Positions 50,966 through 59,879 of a stretch of DNA of 64,000 nt are shown piece after piece. The DNA is from Variovorax brevis (GTDB lineage: Bacteria; Pseudomonadota; Gammaproteobacteria; Burkholderiales; Burkholderiaceae_C). Below the pieces are notes generated by a model that ran no database searches, had not been told where the DNA came from, and saw nothing but the letters and a program-made list of their open reading frames with translations. Position 1 is the stretch's first letter, and the number at the start of each line of letters is the position of its first letter. Both the position numbers and the translations under genes were made by a program. The DNA lies in NCBI RefSeq assembly GCF_030317105.1, contig NZ_JASZYG010000012.1:1-64000 (forward strand), given 5' to 3'.

Positions 50966-51913
50966 TCACTTCCACGCCGCAAGGAAGGCCAGCACGATCT
51001 TGGCCGAGTTGTCCGCGGCGACGCCCATGAAGGTTTCTTCTTCGTTCTCGCCTTCGCCGCCGCCAGCCAGGTCGCTCAGCGAGCGAAAGGCGATGTAGGG
51101 CACGCCATTGCTGTAGGCGACCATGGCGGTCGCCGCGGTTTCCATGTCCAGCACATTGGCCTGGAAGGTCTTGAACGCGTATTCGCGGTATGCCTTGTTG
51201 TCGACAAAAGCCTGCCCCGAGACGCCATTGCCGCCGACCACGACCTTCGGCGTGTGCGACATGCACTTGCCGGCGGCGCAGGCCGACAGTTCGATCGGCC
51301 CCAGCCCGCGCGCCACGTCGAGCATCTTTGCATCGACGGGAAACCAGAATTTGTGCGTGAGCTTGGGCACCGCCGTGCTGCGCACCTGCACCTGCTGCGT
51401 GTGCAGCATGCCGTAGTTCGGCAACGCCCTGGCGTTGGGCATCCACGACGGCGGCGTGAATTGCCCCGGCGCGGTTTCGCGCGCCATGAGCACTTCGAGG
51501 TACTGCCCCCACTGCGCCGCGACCGTCACGTCGCCGATGTGCAAAGCCGGATTGACGCCGCCCGCGATGCCGCTGAACACGATGTGGCTGACGTTGAAGC
51601 GGTCGAGCACCAGTTGCGTGTTCATCGCCGCGTTGACCATGCTGATGCCCGACAGGAACACGACCACCGGCTTGCCTTCGAGCGTGCCGGTGGTGAATTC
51701 GACGCCGTTGACGCTTTGACGGCGCGCACCCTGCATTCGCGACAGCAGCAGCGTCAACTCGGGTTCGAAGGCCGAGATGACGGCCATTCGCGGCGTGTCG
51801 TCCAGGCGCGTCGGCGTGGCCCCAGGCATGCCCGCGCAGCCTGCGAGCCAAGCCAGTGCCAGGAAGACAAGCGCGCGGCGACCGAGCCGGTCAAGTGCTG
51901 CAAAGGCGGTCAT
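50966..51913 (-). CDS. Nucleoside phosphorylase-family lipoprotein (MTA/SAH nucleosidase-like)
   Basis: This 315-residue protein has a lipoprotein signal peptide with lipobox LAGC (Cys26) and a PNP/UDP family fold: MAVISAFEPELTLLLS, SGIAGGVNPALHIGDVTVA, and the nucleoside-site NVLDMETAATAMVAY. Members split the N-glycosidic bond of nucleosides or MTA/SAH. A lipid-anchored copy would act outside the cytoplasm, releasing bases near the BMP transporter. ATG 51913 follows the terminator hairpin (51931-51957) and gives a good signal peptide; the upstream ATG 51949 would lie in the hairpin. Confidence 0.85.
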   Translation of the reverse strand: MTAFAALDRLGRRALVFLALAWLAGCAGMPGATPTRLDDTPRMAVISAFEPELTLLLSRMQGARRQSVNGVEFTTGTLEGKPVVVFLSGISMVNAAMNTQLVLDRFNVSHIVFSGIAGGVNPALHIGDVTVAAQWGQYLEVLMARETAPGQFTPPSWMPNARALPNYGMLHTQQVQVRSTAVPKLTHKFWFPVDAKMLDVARGLGPIELSACAAGKCMSHTPKVVVGGNGVSGQAFVDNKAYREYAFKTFQANVLDMETAATAMVAYSNGVPYIAFRSLSDLAGGGEGENEEETFMGVAADNSAKIVLAFLAAWK

Positions 51914-51930
51914 GTCAGGTGTCCGTGTGC

Positions 51931-51957
51931 AAAAAAAAGGCCGCGACATGCGCGGCC
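51931..51957 (-). terminator. Terminator between the BMP binding protein and downstream genes
   Basis: GGCCGCG (51939-51945) pairs with CGCGGCC (51951-51957), followed on the minus strand by eight T residues (51938-51931). It lies directly after the binding-protein stop, inside the operon. Confidence 0.88.
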
Positions 51958-51962
51958 CCGAT

Positions 51963-52970
51963 TCACTTGGCGTTCGACTTGGGCTGGCTGTCGTCCACCT
52001 TCACCGTGAACTTGCCTGCGCGGATCTCGGCCTCTTTGGCCTTGACCTTGGCGACGATGTCAGCCGGCACCTTCTTCTCGAAAGTGCCCAGCGGCGCCAG
52101 TTCGGAGCCCTTGTGCTTCATCATCGAATAGGGGCCATAGTCCTCGGCGGTGAACTTGCCTTCCTTCACCAGCTTGATCGCGCGGTCGACCGAGGGTTCC
52201 ATGCTCCACAGGGCCGAGGCCACCACCGTGTCGGGGTATTGCGCCTGCGTGTCGATCACGTTGCCGATCGCCAGCTTGCCGCGCTCCTTGGCCGCGTCCG
52301 AAACGCCAAAGCGCTCGGCGTACATCACGTCTGCGCCCTTGTCGATCATGGCGAATGCGGCTTCCTTGGCCTTGGGCGGGTCGAACCAGCTGTTGATGAA
52401 GCTCACGCTGAACTCCACCTTCGGGTTCGTTTCCTTTGCGCCGGCCATGAAGGCGTTCATCAGGCGGTTGACCTCGGGAATCGGAAAGCCGCCGACCATG
52501 CCGATCTTGTTGGTCTTGGTCATGCCGCCGGCGATCATGCCGGTGAGGTAGGCAGGTTCCTGGATGTAGTTGTCGAACACCGAGAAGTTCGGCGCCTGCG
52601 GCTTGAGCGACGAGCCCATCACGAAGGCTGTCTTCGGAAAGTCCTTGGCGACCTGGCGTGCCGCCTTCTCGACGCCGAACACCTCGCCCAGGATCAGCTG
52701 GTTGCCGGCCGTGGCGTATTCGCGCATCACGCGTTCGTAGTCGGCGTTGGCCACGTTCTCCGTCGCCTTGTATTCGATCTCGCCGCGCGCCTCGGCCGCC
52801 TTGAGCGCCTTGTGGATGCGGCCCACCCATTGCTGCTCGAAGGGCACGGTGTACACCGCCGCGACCTTGAGCTTGGCGCCTTGCGCCATCGCCATACCGG
52901 GCAGGCCCGCGGCGATGATGGAGGCCGCGACGGCGGCAGAGCGAATGATCAATTGACGTCGATGGGACAA
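51963..52970 (-). CDS. nupN: BMP family nucleoside-binding lipoprotein/periplasmic protein
   Basis: This 335-residue binding protein of the Bmp/PnrA-like family has a signal peptide ending AMAQG (about residue 30), without a lipobox. Signatures are VYTVPFEQQWVGRIHKAL, FDNYIQEPAYLTGMIAGG and GGFPIPEVNRLMNAF. It most likely binds purine or pyrimidine nucleosides. The start is TTG 52970 with GAGAAGC before it. The symbol follows the Bacillus subtilis naming by analogy only. Confidence 0.88.
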   Translation of the reverse strand: MSHRRQLIIRSAAVAASIIAAGLPGMAMAQGAKLKVAAVYTVPFEQQWVGRIHKALKAAEARGEIEYKATENVANADYERVMREYATAGNQLILGEVFGVEKAARQVAKDFPKTAFVMGSSLKPQAPNFSVFDNYIQEPAYLTGMIAGGMTKTNKIGMVGGFPIPEVNRLMNAFMAGAKETNPKVEFSVSFINSWFDPPKAKEAAFAMIDKGADVMYAERFGVSDAAKERGKLAIGNVIDTQAQYPDTVVASALWSMEPSVDRAIKLVKEGKFTAEDYGPYSMMKHKGSELAPLGTFEKKVPADIVAKVKAKEAEIRAGKFTVKVDDSQPKSNAK

Positions 52971-53054
52971 GTTGCTTCTCCTCGTTGATGAATCGTTCTG
53001 GCTCGCCGCCTCGCCGCGGCCGCCTTCAGCCGCGTCCTGGCGCCTGCGGCGCGA

Positions 53055-53684
<630 letters not shown>

Positions 53685-53731
53685 GATGGGAAAGCGATCA
53701 GCGTCACTGTGTGGGTTTGTATACGCGCAGT

Positions 53732-55144
53732 CTAAAAGACTGTGCCATCGCTTTCGATGCGCAGCGGTGGCGCACCGTCACGCAAGCGTTGTGCCAGCGC
53801 GCGGCCGGTCGCCCAGGTGCCGCCTTCGAGCACGCAGGCCAGCGGCAACTGCGCTTCCGTGCGGTTGAGCGTCTTGCGCACGCGCGGGGCCAGTTCGTCG
53901 AGCAGCGCAACGGTCAAGGCGCGCCACTCCACGATGAATTCGTCGCTGACCTTCCAGGTGCGCTCCAGCAGCGCCGGGTCCTTGGGGACGATGACGCCGG
54001 TGTCCAGGAACAGGCCGCCGTTGCGGTATTCAGGCAGGCCGGTGAGCGCATCGAGACCTCGCACCTTCACGCCCGCCCATTCGAAGGGCTCGAGCAACGA
54101 GTAGGTCAGCCATTGCGAGAGCTTGTGAAAAGGCATCCAGCCGTTGGTCAGGCCCGGACCCTGGACGGCGCTGTGGCGCCAGCAGTCGCCCAGCGCGTGG
54201 GCAGGGTCGCCCGAGGGGAGTGCGCCCGCCACGTCGCTGCCATCGGCGGCAATGCTGTCGATGGTGTTGGCAGCAGGCCAGATGCCCGAGAGCGAGCCCA
54301 GCAGGAGCGAGAGGATTTCATGCGCCGCGATTTCCGCTGTGGGCGGGGCAGAAGGGCCATAGGGGCTCACCAGCGCATCCAGCATTCCGCCGGGGCGTCC
54401 GTCATCGCCAAAGGTCTCCGGCTGCTCGTGCATCGCCTCGCCGAGTCGGCGCAGCAGCGTGGCACGCCCGGCGAGTCCGACCAGCGGATTCGATTCGCTC
54501 ACCTGGAAGGCGGAAGCCAGCCGGTCCGTCACCAAGGCGCGCAGGCCCGCAGAGTCGGCCTGCAGCGGCTTGTCAGGATTGGAAGAAAAGCGCCCGCTCG
54601 TGAAGGCGTGAAAGCTCGCCACGGCCAGGCCTTCGGAGCGCGTGAAACGCTGGCCCGTCGACGCCTCGACGTAGTGCCATGTGGTGCCGGCACCCGCATC
54701 GAGCAGAACACTCACCACCGCCAGATCGATCAGCGCGCGCGCCCGCTCGGTCGGCGTGATTTTCGGGCCGAGCAACTGGTCGAGTTGCTTCAATCGGTTG
54801 ACGCCGCCCACTTCGAAATGGCGCCAGCGGCTGTGGTACGGGATGTTGTCGTGCGGATAGTTTTCGCGCGTGGTGGCGGCCACGGCGCGTGCGGCTTCTT
54901 CCAGCGTGGTGTCAGCGCCGATGGAAAACCACGCCGATTCGCCGCGGCGCGCCCGTGCCAGCAGCGCATGAGCGCGCTCGCGCACGCAGTGCGTGGTGCG
55001 CAAGAGCGCAGCGGCGCCGACTGCGTGTTCGGCATCCGGCACGAACTCGAGCCCCGGGTCCACATGCCCGTCCGCGTCGGCGAACTGGACGGCGGGGTTG
55101 TGTGTCGGGCGGTCGGGATCGAGTCCGTAGTTGTCCTTCGTCAT
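53732..55144 (-). CDS. urc4: URC4/Urg3 family protein (DUF1688)
   Basis: This 470-residue protein belongs to DUF1688, known from URC4 of yeast (Lachancea kluyveri), where it is required for growth on uracil as nitrogen source. Seen are AAALLRTTHCVRERAHALL, YHSRWRHFEVGGVNR, and DAGAGTTWHYVEASTGQ, which are strongly conserved in the family. The reaction is not settled; it is thought to act downstream of Urc1 in splitting the modified pyrimidine or ribosylurea. It overlaps URC1 by four bases (ATGA). A longer open frame past 55144 lies out of frame in URC1 and is not part of it. Confidence 0.88.
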   Translation of the reverse strand: MTKDNYGLDPDRPTHNPAVQFADADGHVDPGLEFVPDAEHAVGAAALLRTTHCVRERAHALLARARRGESAWFSIGADTTLEEAARAVAATTRENYPHDNIPYHSRWRHFEVGGVNRLKQLDQLLGPKITPTERARALIDLAVVSVLLDAGAGTTWHYVEASTGQRFTRSEGLAVASFHAFTSGRFSSNPDKPLQADSAGLRALVTDRLASAFQVSESNPLVGLAGRATLLRRLGEAMHEQPETFGDDGRPGGMLDALVSPYGPSAPPTAEIAAHEILSLLLGSLSGIWPAANTIDSIAADGSDVAGALPSGDPAHALGDCWRHSAVQGPGLTNGWMPFHKLSQWLTYSLLEPFEWAGVKVRGLDALTGLPEYRNGGLFLDTGVIVPKDPALLERTWKVSDEFIVEWRALTVALLDELAPRVRKTLNRTEAQLPLACVLEGGTWATGRALAQRLRDGAPPLRIESDGTVF

Positions 55145-56463
55145 GACAGCCCCCGGCCCTTGGCTTTCTTGAGTTCCTCGGCATCGGGCACGACGCCCGG
55201 CGTGAAGTAGCCGGCGGCCATCTTGGCGTCCATCTCGACACGTGCGTCGGCGGGGATGAGTTCGTCGGGGATGTTCACGCGCACGCCAATCTCGATGCCC
55301 GAGCCGGTGATGGCGTCGTACTTCATGTTGCTCATCGACACGAGGCGGTGGATTTTCTTGACGCCCAGCCAGTGCAGCACGTCGGGCATGAGTTCCTGGA
55401 AGCGCATGTCCTGCACGCCGGCCACGCATTCGGTGCGGGCGAAGTACTGGTCGGCCGTGTCGCCGCCCACTTGCCGCTTGCGCGCGTTGTAGACGAGGAA
55501 CTTGGTGACTTCGCCCAGCGCACGGCCTTCCTTGCGCGAGTAGGCCACCAGCCCCACGCCGCCGCGTTGGGCGCCCATGATGCATTCCTCGATGGCGTGC
55601 GTGAGGTAGGGGCGGCAGGTGCAGATGTCGGAGCCGAACACGTCCGAGCCATTGCATTCGTCGTGCACGCGGGCCGTGAGTTCGACTTCGGGATTGGCCA
55701 GGTCGCGCGGGTTGCCGAAGATGTAGACGGTCTGTCCGCCGATGGGCGGCAGGAACACTTCCAGGTCGGGCCGGGTCACCAACTCGGGATACATGCCGCC
55801 CGTTTCCTCGAACAGCACGCGGCGCAGGTCGGTTTCGGAGCAGCCGAAGCGCTTGGCCACGGCGGGCAGGTACCACACGGGCTCCAGCGCTGCCTTGGTC
55901 ACCATCGCCGCGCCATTGGCGGTGAGGAACTTGCCGTCGGCCTTCAGGCGTCCGCTCTGCAGCGCTTCGATGACTTCCGGCAGGATCACATGCGCCTGCG
56001 TCACCGCGATGGTGGGGCGGATGTCGTAGCCGGCCGCCAGTTCGGTGGCGAACACCGACGCCACCGTTGCGCCCCACGGGTCGAGCGAGACGATCTTGCC
56101 CGGCTCCAGCCACTGCGGGTAGGGGCCGATGATGTCGGTGGGCGAGGTGTTGGTCAGGTCCGCCTTGTGCTGCGGATTGAGCGCACCCGCCGCCACGGCC
56201 AGCGCGCGGTAAACGCTGTACGAGCCGCTGTGCGTGCCGATCACGTTGCGGTGCGAGCGCGTCGTCGTGGTGCCGACGATGGGGCCGCGTTCCGTCGCCG
56301 AGGGCGCGCCCCACACGATGGGCAGCGCGCCGAATCCACCTGCGTGAGAGGTCAGCCGGATGTGGCGTCGCGCGGGCGCCGCCGTGGAAGAAGGGGGAGT
56401 GGTGCCGGTGGCGTCCGGCGGGACGATGGGGGTGGAAGAACTCGTAGCGGTGTCAACGGACAT
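55141..56463 (-). CDS. urc1: URC1: GTP cyclohydrolase II-like uracil catabolism protein
   Basis: This 440-residue protein has an N-terminal low-complexity stretch (1-30), a family-specific domain and a C-terminal GTP cyclohydrolase II-like domain. The zinc site C-x10-C-x-C is preserved in ECNGSDVFGSDICTC (near residues 268-281), and RKEGRALGEVTKFLVYNARK corresponds to the nucleotide-binding part of RibA. The long N-terminal half (FGALPIVWGAPSATERGPI, HADLTNTSPTDIIGPYP-like) marks it as Urc1 rather than RibA. In yeast Urc1 is required for uracil degradation. It begins the nucleobase operon with a good promoter. Confidence 0.87.
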   Translation of the reverse strand: MSVDTATSSSTPIVPPDATGTTPPSSTAAPARRHIRLTSHAGGFGALPIVWGAPSATERGPIVGTTTTRSHRNVIGTHSGSYSVYRALAVAAGALNPQHKADLTNTSPTDIIGPYPQWLEPGKIVSLDPWGATVASVFATELAAGYDIRPTIAVTQAHVILPEVIEALQSGRLKADGKFLTANGAAMVTKAALEPVWYLPAVAKRFGCSETDLRRVLFEETGGMYPELVTRPDLEVFLPPIGGQTVYIFGNPRDLANPEVELTARVHDECNGSDVFGSDICTCRPYLTHAIEECIMGAQRGGVGLVAYSRKEGRALGEVTKFLVYNARKRQVGGDTADQYFARTECVAGVQDMRFQELMPDVLHWLGVKKIHRLVSMSNMKYDAITGSGIEIGVRVNIPDELIPADARVEMDAKMAAGYFTPGVVPDAEELKKAKGRGLS

Positions 56464-56483
56464 TGCAGGCCCTCAAAAAACGC

Positions 56484-56512
56484 AATGTACCGAGCACCCC
56501 CTCAACTGGCAA
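56484..56512 (-). promoter_or_regulatory. Sigma-70-type promoter of the urc operon
   Basis: On the minus strand TTGCCA (56512-56507) and TACATT (56489-56484) are separated by 17 bases. The ATG of URC1 is about 21 bases after the -10, with a GAGGG ribosome site between. A CCCGCC/GGGCGGG hairpin lies just upstream of the -35. Confidence 0.55.
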
Positions 56513-56558
56513 GCCGCCCGCCCGGCAAGGCGGGAGCAAGTGTTGTCTTCAGTCCAAT

Positions 56559-57047
56559 TCAGTCCAGGCCGAGCTTTCGGTCCAGCGAGACCCGGCCTGC
56601 GCCGCGGCCCGCCACATACAGCAGCAGCGCCGCCCAGGAGAGGTGCGTGGGCCAGGCGTCCGGGTAGACAAAGATCTGGATGGTCAATGTCATGCCCAGC
56701 AGGGCAAGCGCCGACAGCCGCGAGAACAGGCCCAGCACCAGCAGCACGGGAAAGAGGTGCTCGGCGTAGGCTGCAAGGTGCGCAGCGATCTCTGGCGGAA
56801 TGAGCGGCAGCTTGTACTCGGTGCGAAAGAGCTCGTAGGCGCTGTCGGTCAGGGTGAGAAAGCCCGTCACCTTGGTGCGGCCGGATAAAAAGAAGATGGC
56901 CGCGATTGACAGCCGGCTCGCCAGCGCCAGCACGTCGTGCGTGATGAGCCGGCCCAGAAGATCAGCGAAGCCGTTCCAGCGATCGACAAGGCTGCTGCGA
57001 TGGGGTTGGAGAGTTGCCGGCGCGGCCTGTGAGGAAGGGTTCGTCAT
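56559..57047 (-). CDS. bufD: DoxX family membrane protein of the bufferin operon
   Basis: This 162-residue protein has four predicted membrane helices and the DoxX signature SRLSIAAIFFLSGRTKVTGF with a later YAEHLFPVLLVLGLFSR. DoxX proteins often end buf operons; the electron-transfer role proposed for the family is not proven. ATG 57047 overlaps the bufC stop (ATGA), so it is translated together with it. Confidence 0.85.
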   Translation of the reverse strand: MTNPSSQAAPATLQPHRSSLVDRWNGFADLLGRLITHDVLALASRLSIAAIFFLSGRTKVTGFLTLTDSAYELFRTEYKLPLIPPEIAAHLAAYAEHLFPVLLVLGLFSRLSALALLGMTLTIQIFVYPDAWPTHLSWAALLLYVAGRGAGRVSLDRKLGLD

Positions 57048-57850
57048 GACGAGGCTCCTGTGTCTGTGGCATCGGATGGGGCTTGGAAGGCACCTGCCTG
57101 CAGCAGGCGGGAGAGAAGGGCGGCCAGATCGACGAGCTGGTCGGCGGCGACGGCCGCTTCCGCGGCGTCGGCAAGACAGGCGCCTTGCGCGCACGCGTCG
57201 AGAAAGGCGCAGTCGGCTGCGCTGGCGATGTGCCATTGCACGACGTCCTGCGTGCGCGTGAGCAGGGCGCCTTCGCCGTGCCATGTAATGTCATCTTGCG
57301 TAGCGACGTCGTCACCGGACGTGCGGTTGCGCTGCCAGATGGTGAAGATGGGCAAGTCGGCAAAGAAGGCCCAGCGCGTGGCGGGATGCGGCGCGAGGGC
57401 GGCGGCGCCGAGCGCTTCGGGCGCAAGGCGCGTGAGGATCGCCGGCTCCAGCACGGGCGCATCGGCGGCAATGTGCGATTCGGTCCAGAAGCGATCCAGT
57501 TGCGCCACGCCGGGCAGGTAGGGCAACTGCGACGCGGGCGCGAAGTCGCGCAGGAACTGCGGAAAGCCAGCGCCATATTGCACCAGCCGGCCATCGGTTG
57601 GCGGGCTCGCGGCCACATGCAAGGCCGCGGCGGAACGGAACCACTCGGTGCCCACCAGTCGCGCCACGCTTGGGTAATTGGCCTCCAGCGCGTCGATGCA
57701 GGCTTTCATCACCGTGTTGCGATAGACCGCAAAGGCGGGTTGCACGATCAGGTTGGCCATCTGCGCATCCGCTTCGGATGGATCGGCGAACAAGGCGCTG
57801 GCAAACGAGCCCTGGAATTGGGAGAGCGCTGATGCGCTGGCGGCCGTCAT
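57044..57850 (-). CDS. bufC: BufC-like partner protein (DUF2063, HvfC family)
   Basis: This 268-residue protein has the DUF2063 N-terminal domain (LSQFQGSFASALF, QPAFAVYRNTVMKACIDALEANYP) and a C-terminal region of mixed alpha/beta. It is a partner of MNIO enzymes: in related systems the DUF2063 protein binds the precursor peptide and presents it to the DUF692 enzyme. It overlaps bufB and bufD by four bases on each side. Confidence 0.87.
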   Translation of the reverse strand: MTAASASALSQFQGSFASALFADPSEADAQMANLIVQPAFAVYRNTVMKACIDALEANYPSVARLVGTEWFRSAAALHVAASPPTDGRLVQYGAGFPQFLRDFAPASQLPYLPGVAQLDRFWTESHIAADAPVLEPAILTRLAPEALGAAALAPHPATRWAFFADLPIFTIWQRNRTSGDDVATQDDITWHGEGALLTRTQDVVQWHIASAADCAFLDACAQGACLADAAEAAVAADQLVDLAALLSRLLQAGAFQAPSDATDTGASS

Positions 57851-58725
57851 CGCGCAAGCTCCGCGTGCTGGATTTCGGCGGCTTCGTCGGGCTGTGCCAG
57901 TTGCGATTGGAGCGCCGCCGTGGCCATGTCGCGTTCCACCAGCAGTTCGTCGAACGCGGGCACGTTGCCATCGCGCTCAACCAGCGTGGGGCGCCCACCG
58001 ATGCGCGCGACAAGGCGCCGATACAGCGACCACACCTGGGGCGAAATGGCCGCGTCATGCGAGTCGATCAACAGCGCATCGCCGAGCCTGGGGTCTTGCG
58101 TGTGGCCCGCCAGATGGATTTCCATGACCGCGTCCCCGGGAAAGCGGTCGATGTAGTGCCGGGCGTCGAAGCCCAGGTTGTTGGCCGAGACGTGCACGTT
58201 GTTCACGTCCAGCAGCAGGCCGCAGCCCGTGCGGCGCACGAGTTCGGCGAGAAAGTCGATCTCGTCCCACTCATGGCCTTCAATGCGCAGGTAGTGCGAC
58301 GGGTTCTCGATGGCCATCGGGCGCCCCAGTGCCGCCTGCGCGCGCTCGATGTTGCCGGCGACGCGATGCAGCGCCTCGGTCGTGCGGGGAATGGGCAGCA
58401 GGTCGGGAAAGTGGCTTCCGTTCCACGCCGACCATGCCAGGTGCTCCGACACCAGCGCCGGCTCGATGCGGCGCACCAGTCCGGCCAGCCGGGCGAGATG
58501 CGCCGCATCGGGCGCCTTGTCGCCGGCCAGTGACAGCGAGACGCCGTGCAGCGACACCGGGTGATTCGAACGCACGGCTTCCAGCCAGCGCAGGCGCGGG
58601 CCGCCATCGACGAAATAGTTCTCGGGATGCACCTCGAACCACATGCCTGCACGCGCGCAGCGCAAGGCGTCGTCGTAGTGCTGGGGCTTGAGGCCAAGGC
58701 CGCCGAGAAGAGCGTTCGTCGTCAT
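57847..58725 (-). CDS. bufB: MNIO enzyme BufB (DUF692)
   Basis: This 292-residue TIM-barrel iron enzyme belongs to the multinuclear non-heme iron-dependent oxidases. Metal-binding residues are visible in FEVHPENYF, LVSEHLAWS, MAIENPSHY, LLLDVNNVHVSA and MEIHLAGHT. It would oxidise cysteines of BufA, in known bufferins to thiooxazole rings, in the cytoplasm before export. ATG 58725 is supported by family length; an open frame reaches 58842. It is 35 bases after bufA. Confidence 0.9.
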   Translation of the reverse strand: MTTNALLGGLGLKPQHYDDALRCARAGMWFEVHPENYFVDGGPRLRWLEAVRSNHPVSLHGVSLSLAGDKAPDAAHLARLAGLVRRIEPALVSEHLAWSAWNGSHFPDLLPIPRTTEALHRVAGNIERAQAALGRPMAIENPSHYLRIEGHEWDEIDFLAELVRRTGCGLLLDVNNVHVSANNLGFDARHYIDRFPGDAVMEIHLAGHTQDPRLGDALLIDSHDAAISPQVWSLYRRLVARIGGRPTLVERDGNVPAFDELLVERDMATAALQSQLAQPDEAAEIQHAELAR

Positions 58726-58760
58726 GGTCGGGCTGCCGCGCTTGCCGTCTTGTTGCCGGT

Positions 58761-59054
58761 TCAGGACTTCATTGGCGTCAGCGAGCCCATGCCCTTGGGC
58801 GTCTTCATGGTCGTGCAGGTGCCGGCGGGCACGTTCTTCCATGAATTGGGTTGGTAGTCCACCTTGGACGTGCCGGCACAGGTGGTGCCAGGGCCTGCTG
58901 CGCAGTCATTCTTGCCGGCCAGGGCAACGCCGTAGCACTTTTCCATCGCGGGAGCCGCCTTGTCGGCCATGGGCTTGGTGTCCTGCGCCATGGCGGCGCC
59001 GGCGGCGAGAGCGCTGAGGGCGAGGGCGGTGATTGCGAAGGGACGTGTATTCAT
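58761..59054 (-). CDS. bufA: Bufferin precursor peptide BufA (DUF2282)
   Basis: This 97-residue precursor has a Sec signal peptide (1-23, ending AMA-Q) and a mature part with four cysteines at positions 40, 51, 59 and 80, in the settings EKCYGVA, KNDCA, TTCAGTSK and AGTCTTM. This pattern is that of DUF2282 bufferins, in which the two inner cysteines are turned into thiooxazoles and the outer pair forms a disulfide, giving a copper-binding periplasmic peptide. It leads the bufABCD operon and has an AAGGAGCCC ribosome site. Confidence 0.9.
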   Translation of the reverse strand: MNTRPFAITALALSALAAGAAMAQDTKPMADKAAPAMEKCYGVALAGKNDCAAGPGTTCAGTSKVDYQPNSWKNVPAGTCTTMKTPKGMGSLTPMKS

Positions 59055-59118
59055 GATGTGGGCTCCTTGGGTAAGACGTTTGAAAAACCGGGCCGTATTG
59101 CGCGGTCAACTCTAGTTC

Positions 59119-59145
59119 TTCGGGAACGCGCGGTTGGTTACAGCA
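59119..59145 (-). promoter_or_regulatory. Probable SigF-type promoter of bufA
   Basis: On the minus strand TGCTGTAACCA (59145-59135) is identical over 11 bases to the element before the sigma-factor gene. The -10 is less clear: CGAA (59122-59119) follows GTAACC by 13 bases, while at the expected 16 bases the sequence is AGAA. The bufA ATG lies about 60 bases downstream. Confidence 0.6.
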
Positions 59146-59249
59146 CACGGCACAATTCGCCGAAACGAGGAGACTCCGGACAAGTTCCCGGCGAGCCAGG
59201 CAAAAGCCTTCGCCAGACTTGTTCACCGTCTCCCTAAAATTCCTGCGGT

Positions 59250-59279
59250 TGCTGTAACCATTCAACCCCATGTCGCGAA
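59250..59279 (+). promoter_or_regulatory. Probable SigF-type promoter of the sigma-factor operon
   Basis: TGCTGTAACCA (59250-59260) carries the -35 GTAACC (59254-59259), and CGAA (59276-59279) follows after 16 bases. This agrees with the motif I recall for SigF-controlled genes in Caulobacter. The element covers ATG 59270, so if it is used, translation must start later, for example at TTG 59303. Confidence 0.6.
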
Positions 59280-59848
59280 TAACAACAGGGAACCAGACAC
59301 AGTTGAGTGAAACCGAGACGGCGCTGCGAGCTCTTTTCCTGAGAGGGCTCGCTGGCGACGCCGTGGCATACCGCACCTTCCTGCAGCAACTCAGCGCGCA
59401 CCTGCGTTCCTTTCTGGGCAAGCGCCTGTATGGCTGGCCCGACGACGTCGAGGATCTTGTTCAGGAATGTTTGCTTGCCATGCACAACCAGCGCCACACC
59501 TATCACAGCGACCAGCCCCTGACGGCGTGGGTCCATGCGATTGCGCGCTACAAGATGATCGACCTGTTGCGCAGCAAATCAAGCCGCGAAGCGCTGCACG
59601 AGCCGCTGGAAGATGACCTCGAGGTTTTTGCCGACTCGGCCACCGAGGCCAGCGACGCGCACCGGGACGTGCAAGGCATGCTGGCGACCCTGCCCGAGCG
59701 CCAGCGCGAAGCCATCGTCCACATGAAGCTGGAGGGACTGTCGGTCACGGAAACGGCCCAGCGCACGGGCATGTCCGAATCCCTGGTGAAGGTGAACGTG
59801 CACCGGGGCCTGAAGGCATTGGCCCTGAAATTCAAGGAGCGGGGATGA
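59270..59848 (+). CDS. sigF: ECF sigma factor, SigF type
   Basis: This protein (192 residues from ATG 59270, 181 from TTG 59303) has sigma region 2 (DDVEDLVQECLLAMHNQRHT, AWVHAIARYKMIDLLR) and region 4 (LPERQREAIVHMKLEG and SVTETAQRTGMSESLVK). It directs RNA polymerase to a small regulon. Pairing with a DUF1109 protein 31 bases downstream identifies the SigF/NrsF type, which in Caulobacter responds to metals and controls buf genes. The divergent bufA operon is the obvious target here. Confidence 0.9.
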   Translation: MSRITTGNQTQLSETETALRALFLRGLAGDAVAYRTFLQQLSAHLRSFLGKRLYGWPDDVEDLVQECLLAMHNQRHTYHSDQPLTAWVHAIARYKMIDLLRSKSSREALHEPLEDDLEVFADSATEASDAHRDVQGMLATLPERQREAIVHMKLEGLSVTETAQRTGMSESLVKVNVHRGLKALALKFKERG

Positions 59849-59879
59849 GCGCCGCAATGCGAAAGCGAAAGGTATCCCC

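Noticed and set aside
53732..56314. An 860-codon open frame suggesting a fusion of URC4 with an upstream domain
   Set aside because: The part beyond 55144 is out of frame within URC1 and has shadow composition. URC1 and URC4 are two genes with an ATGA overlap.
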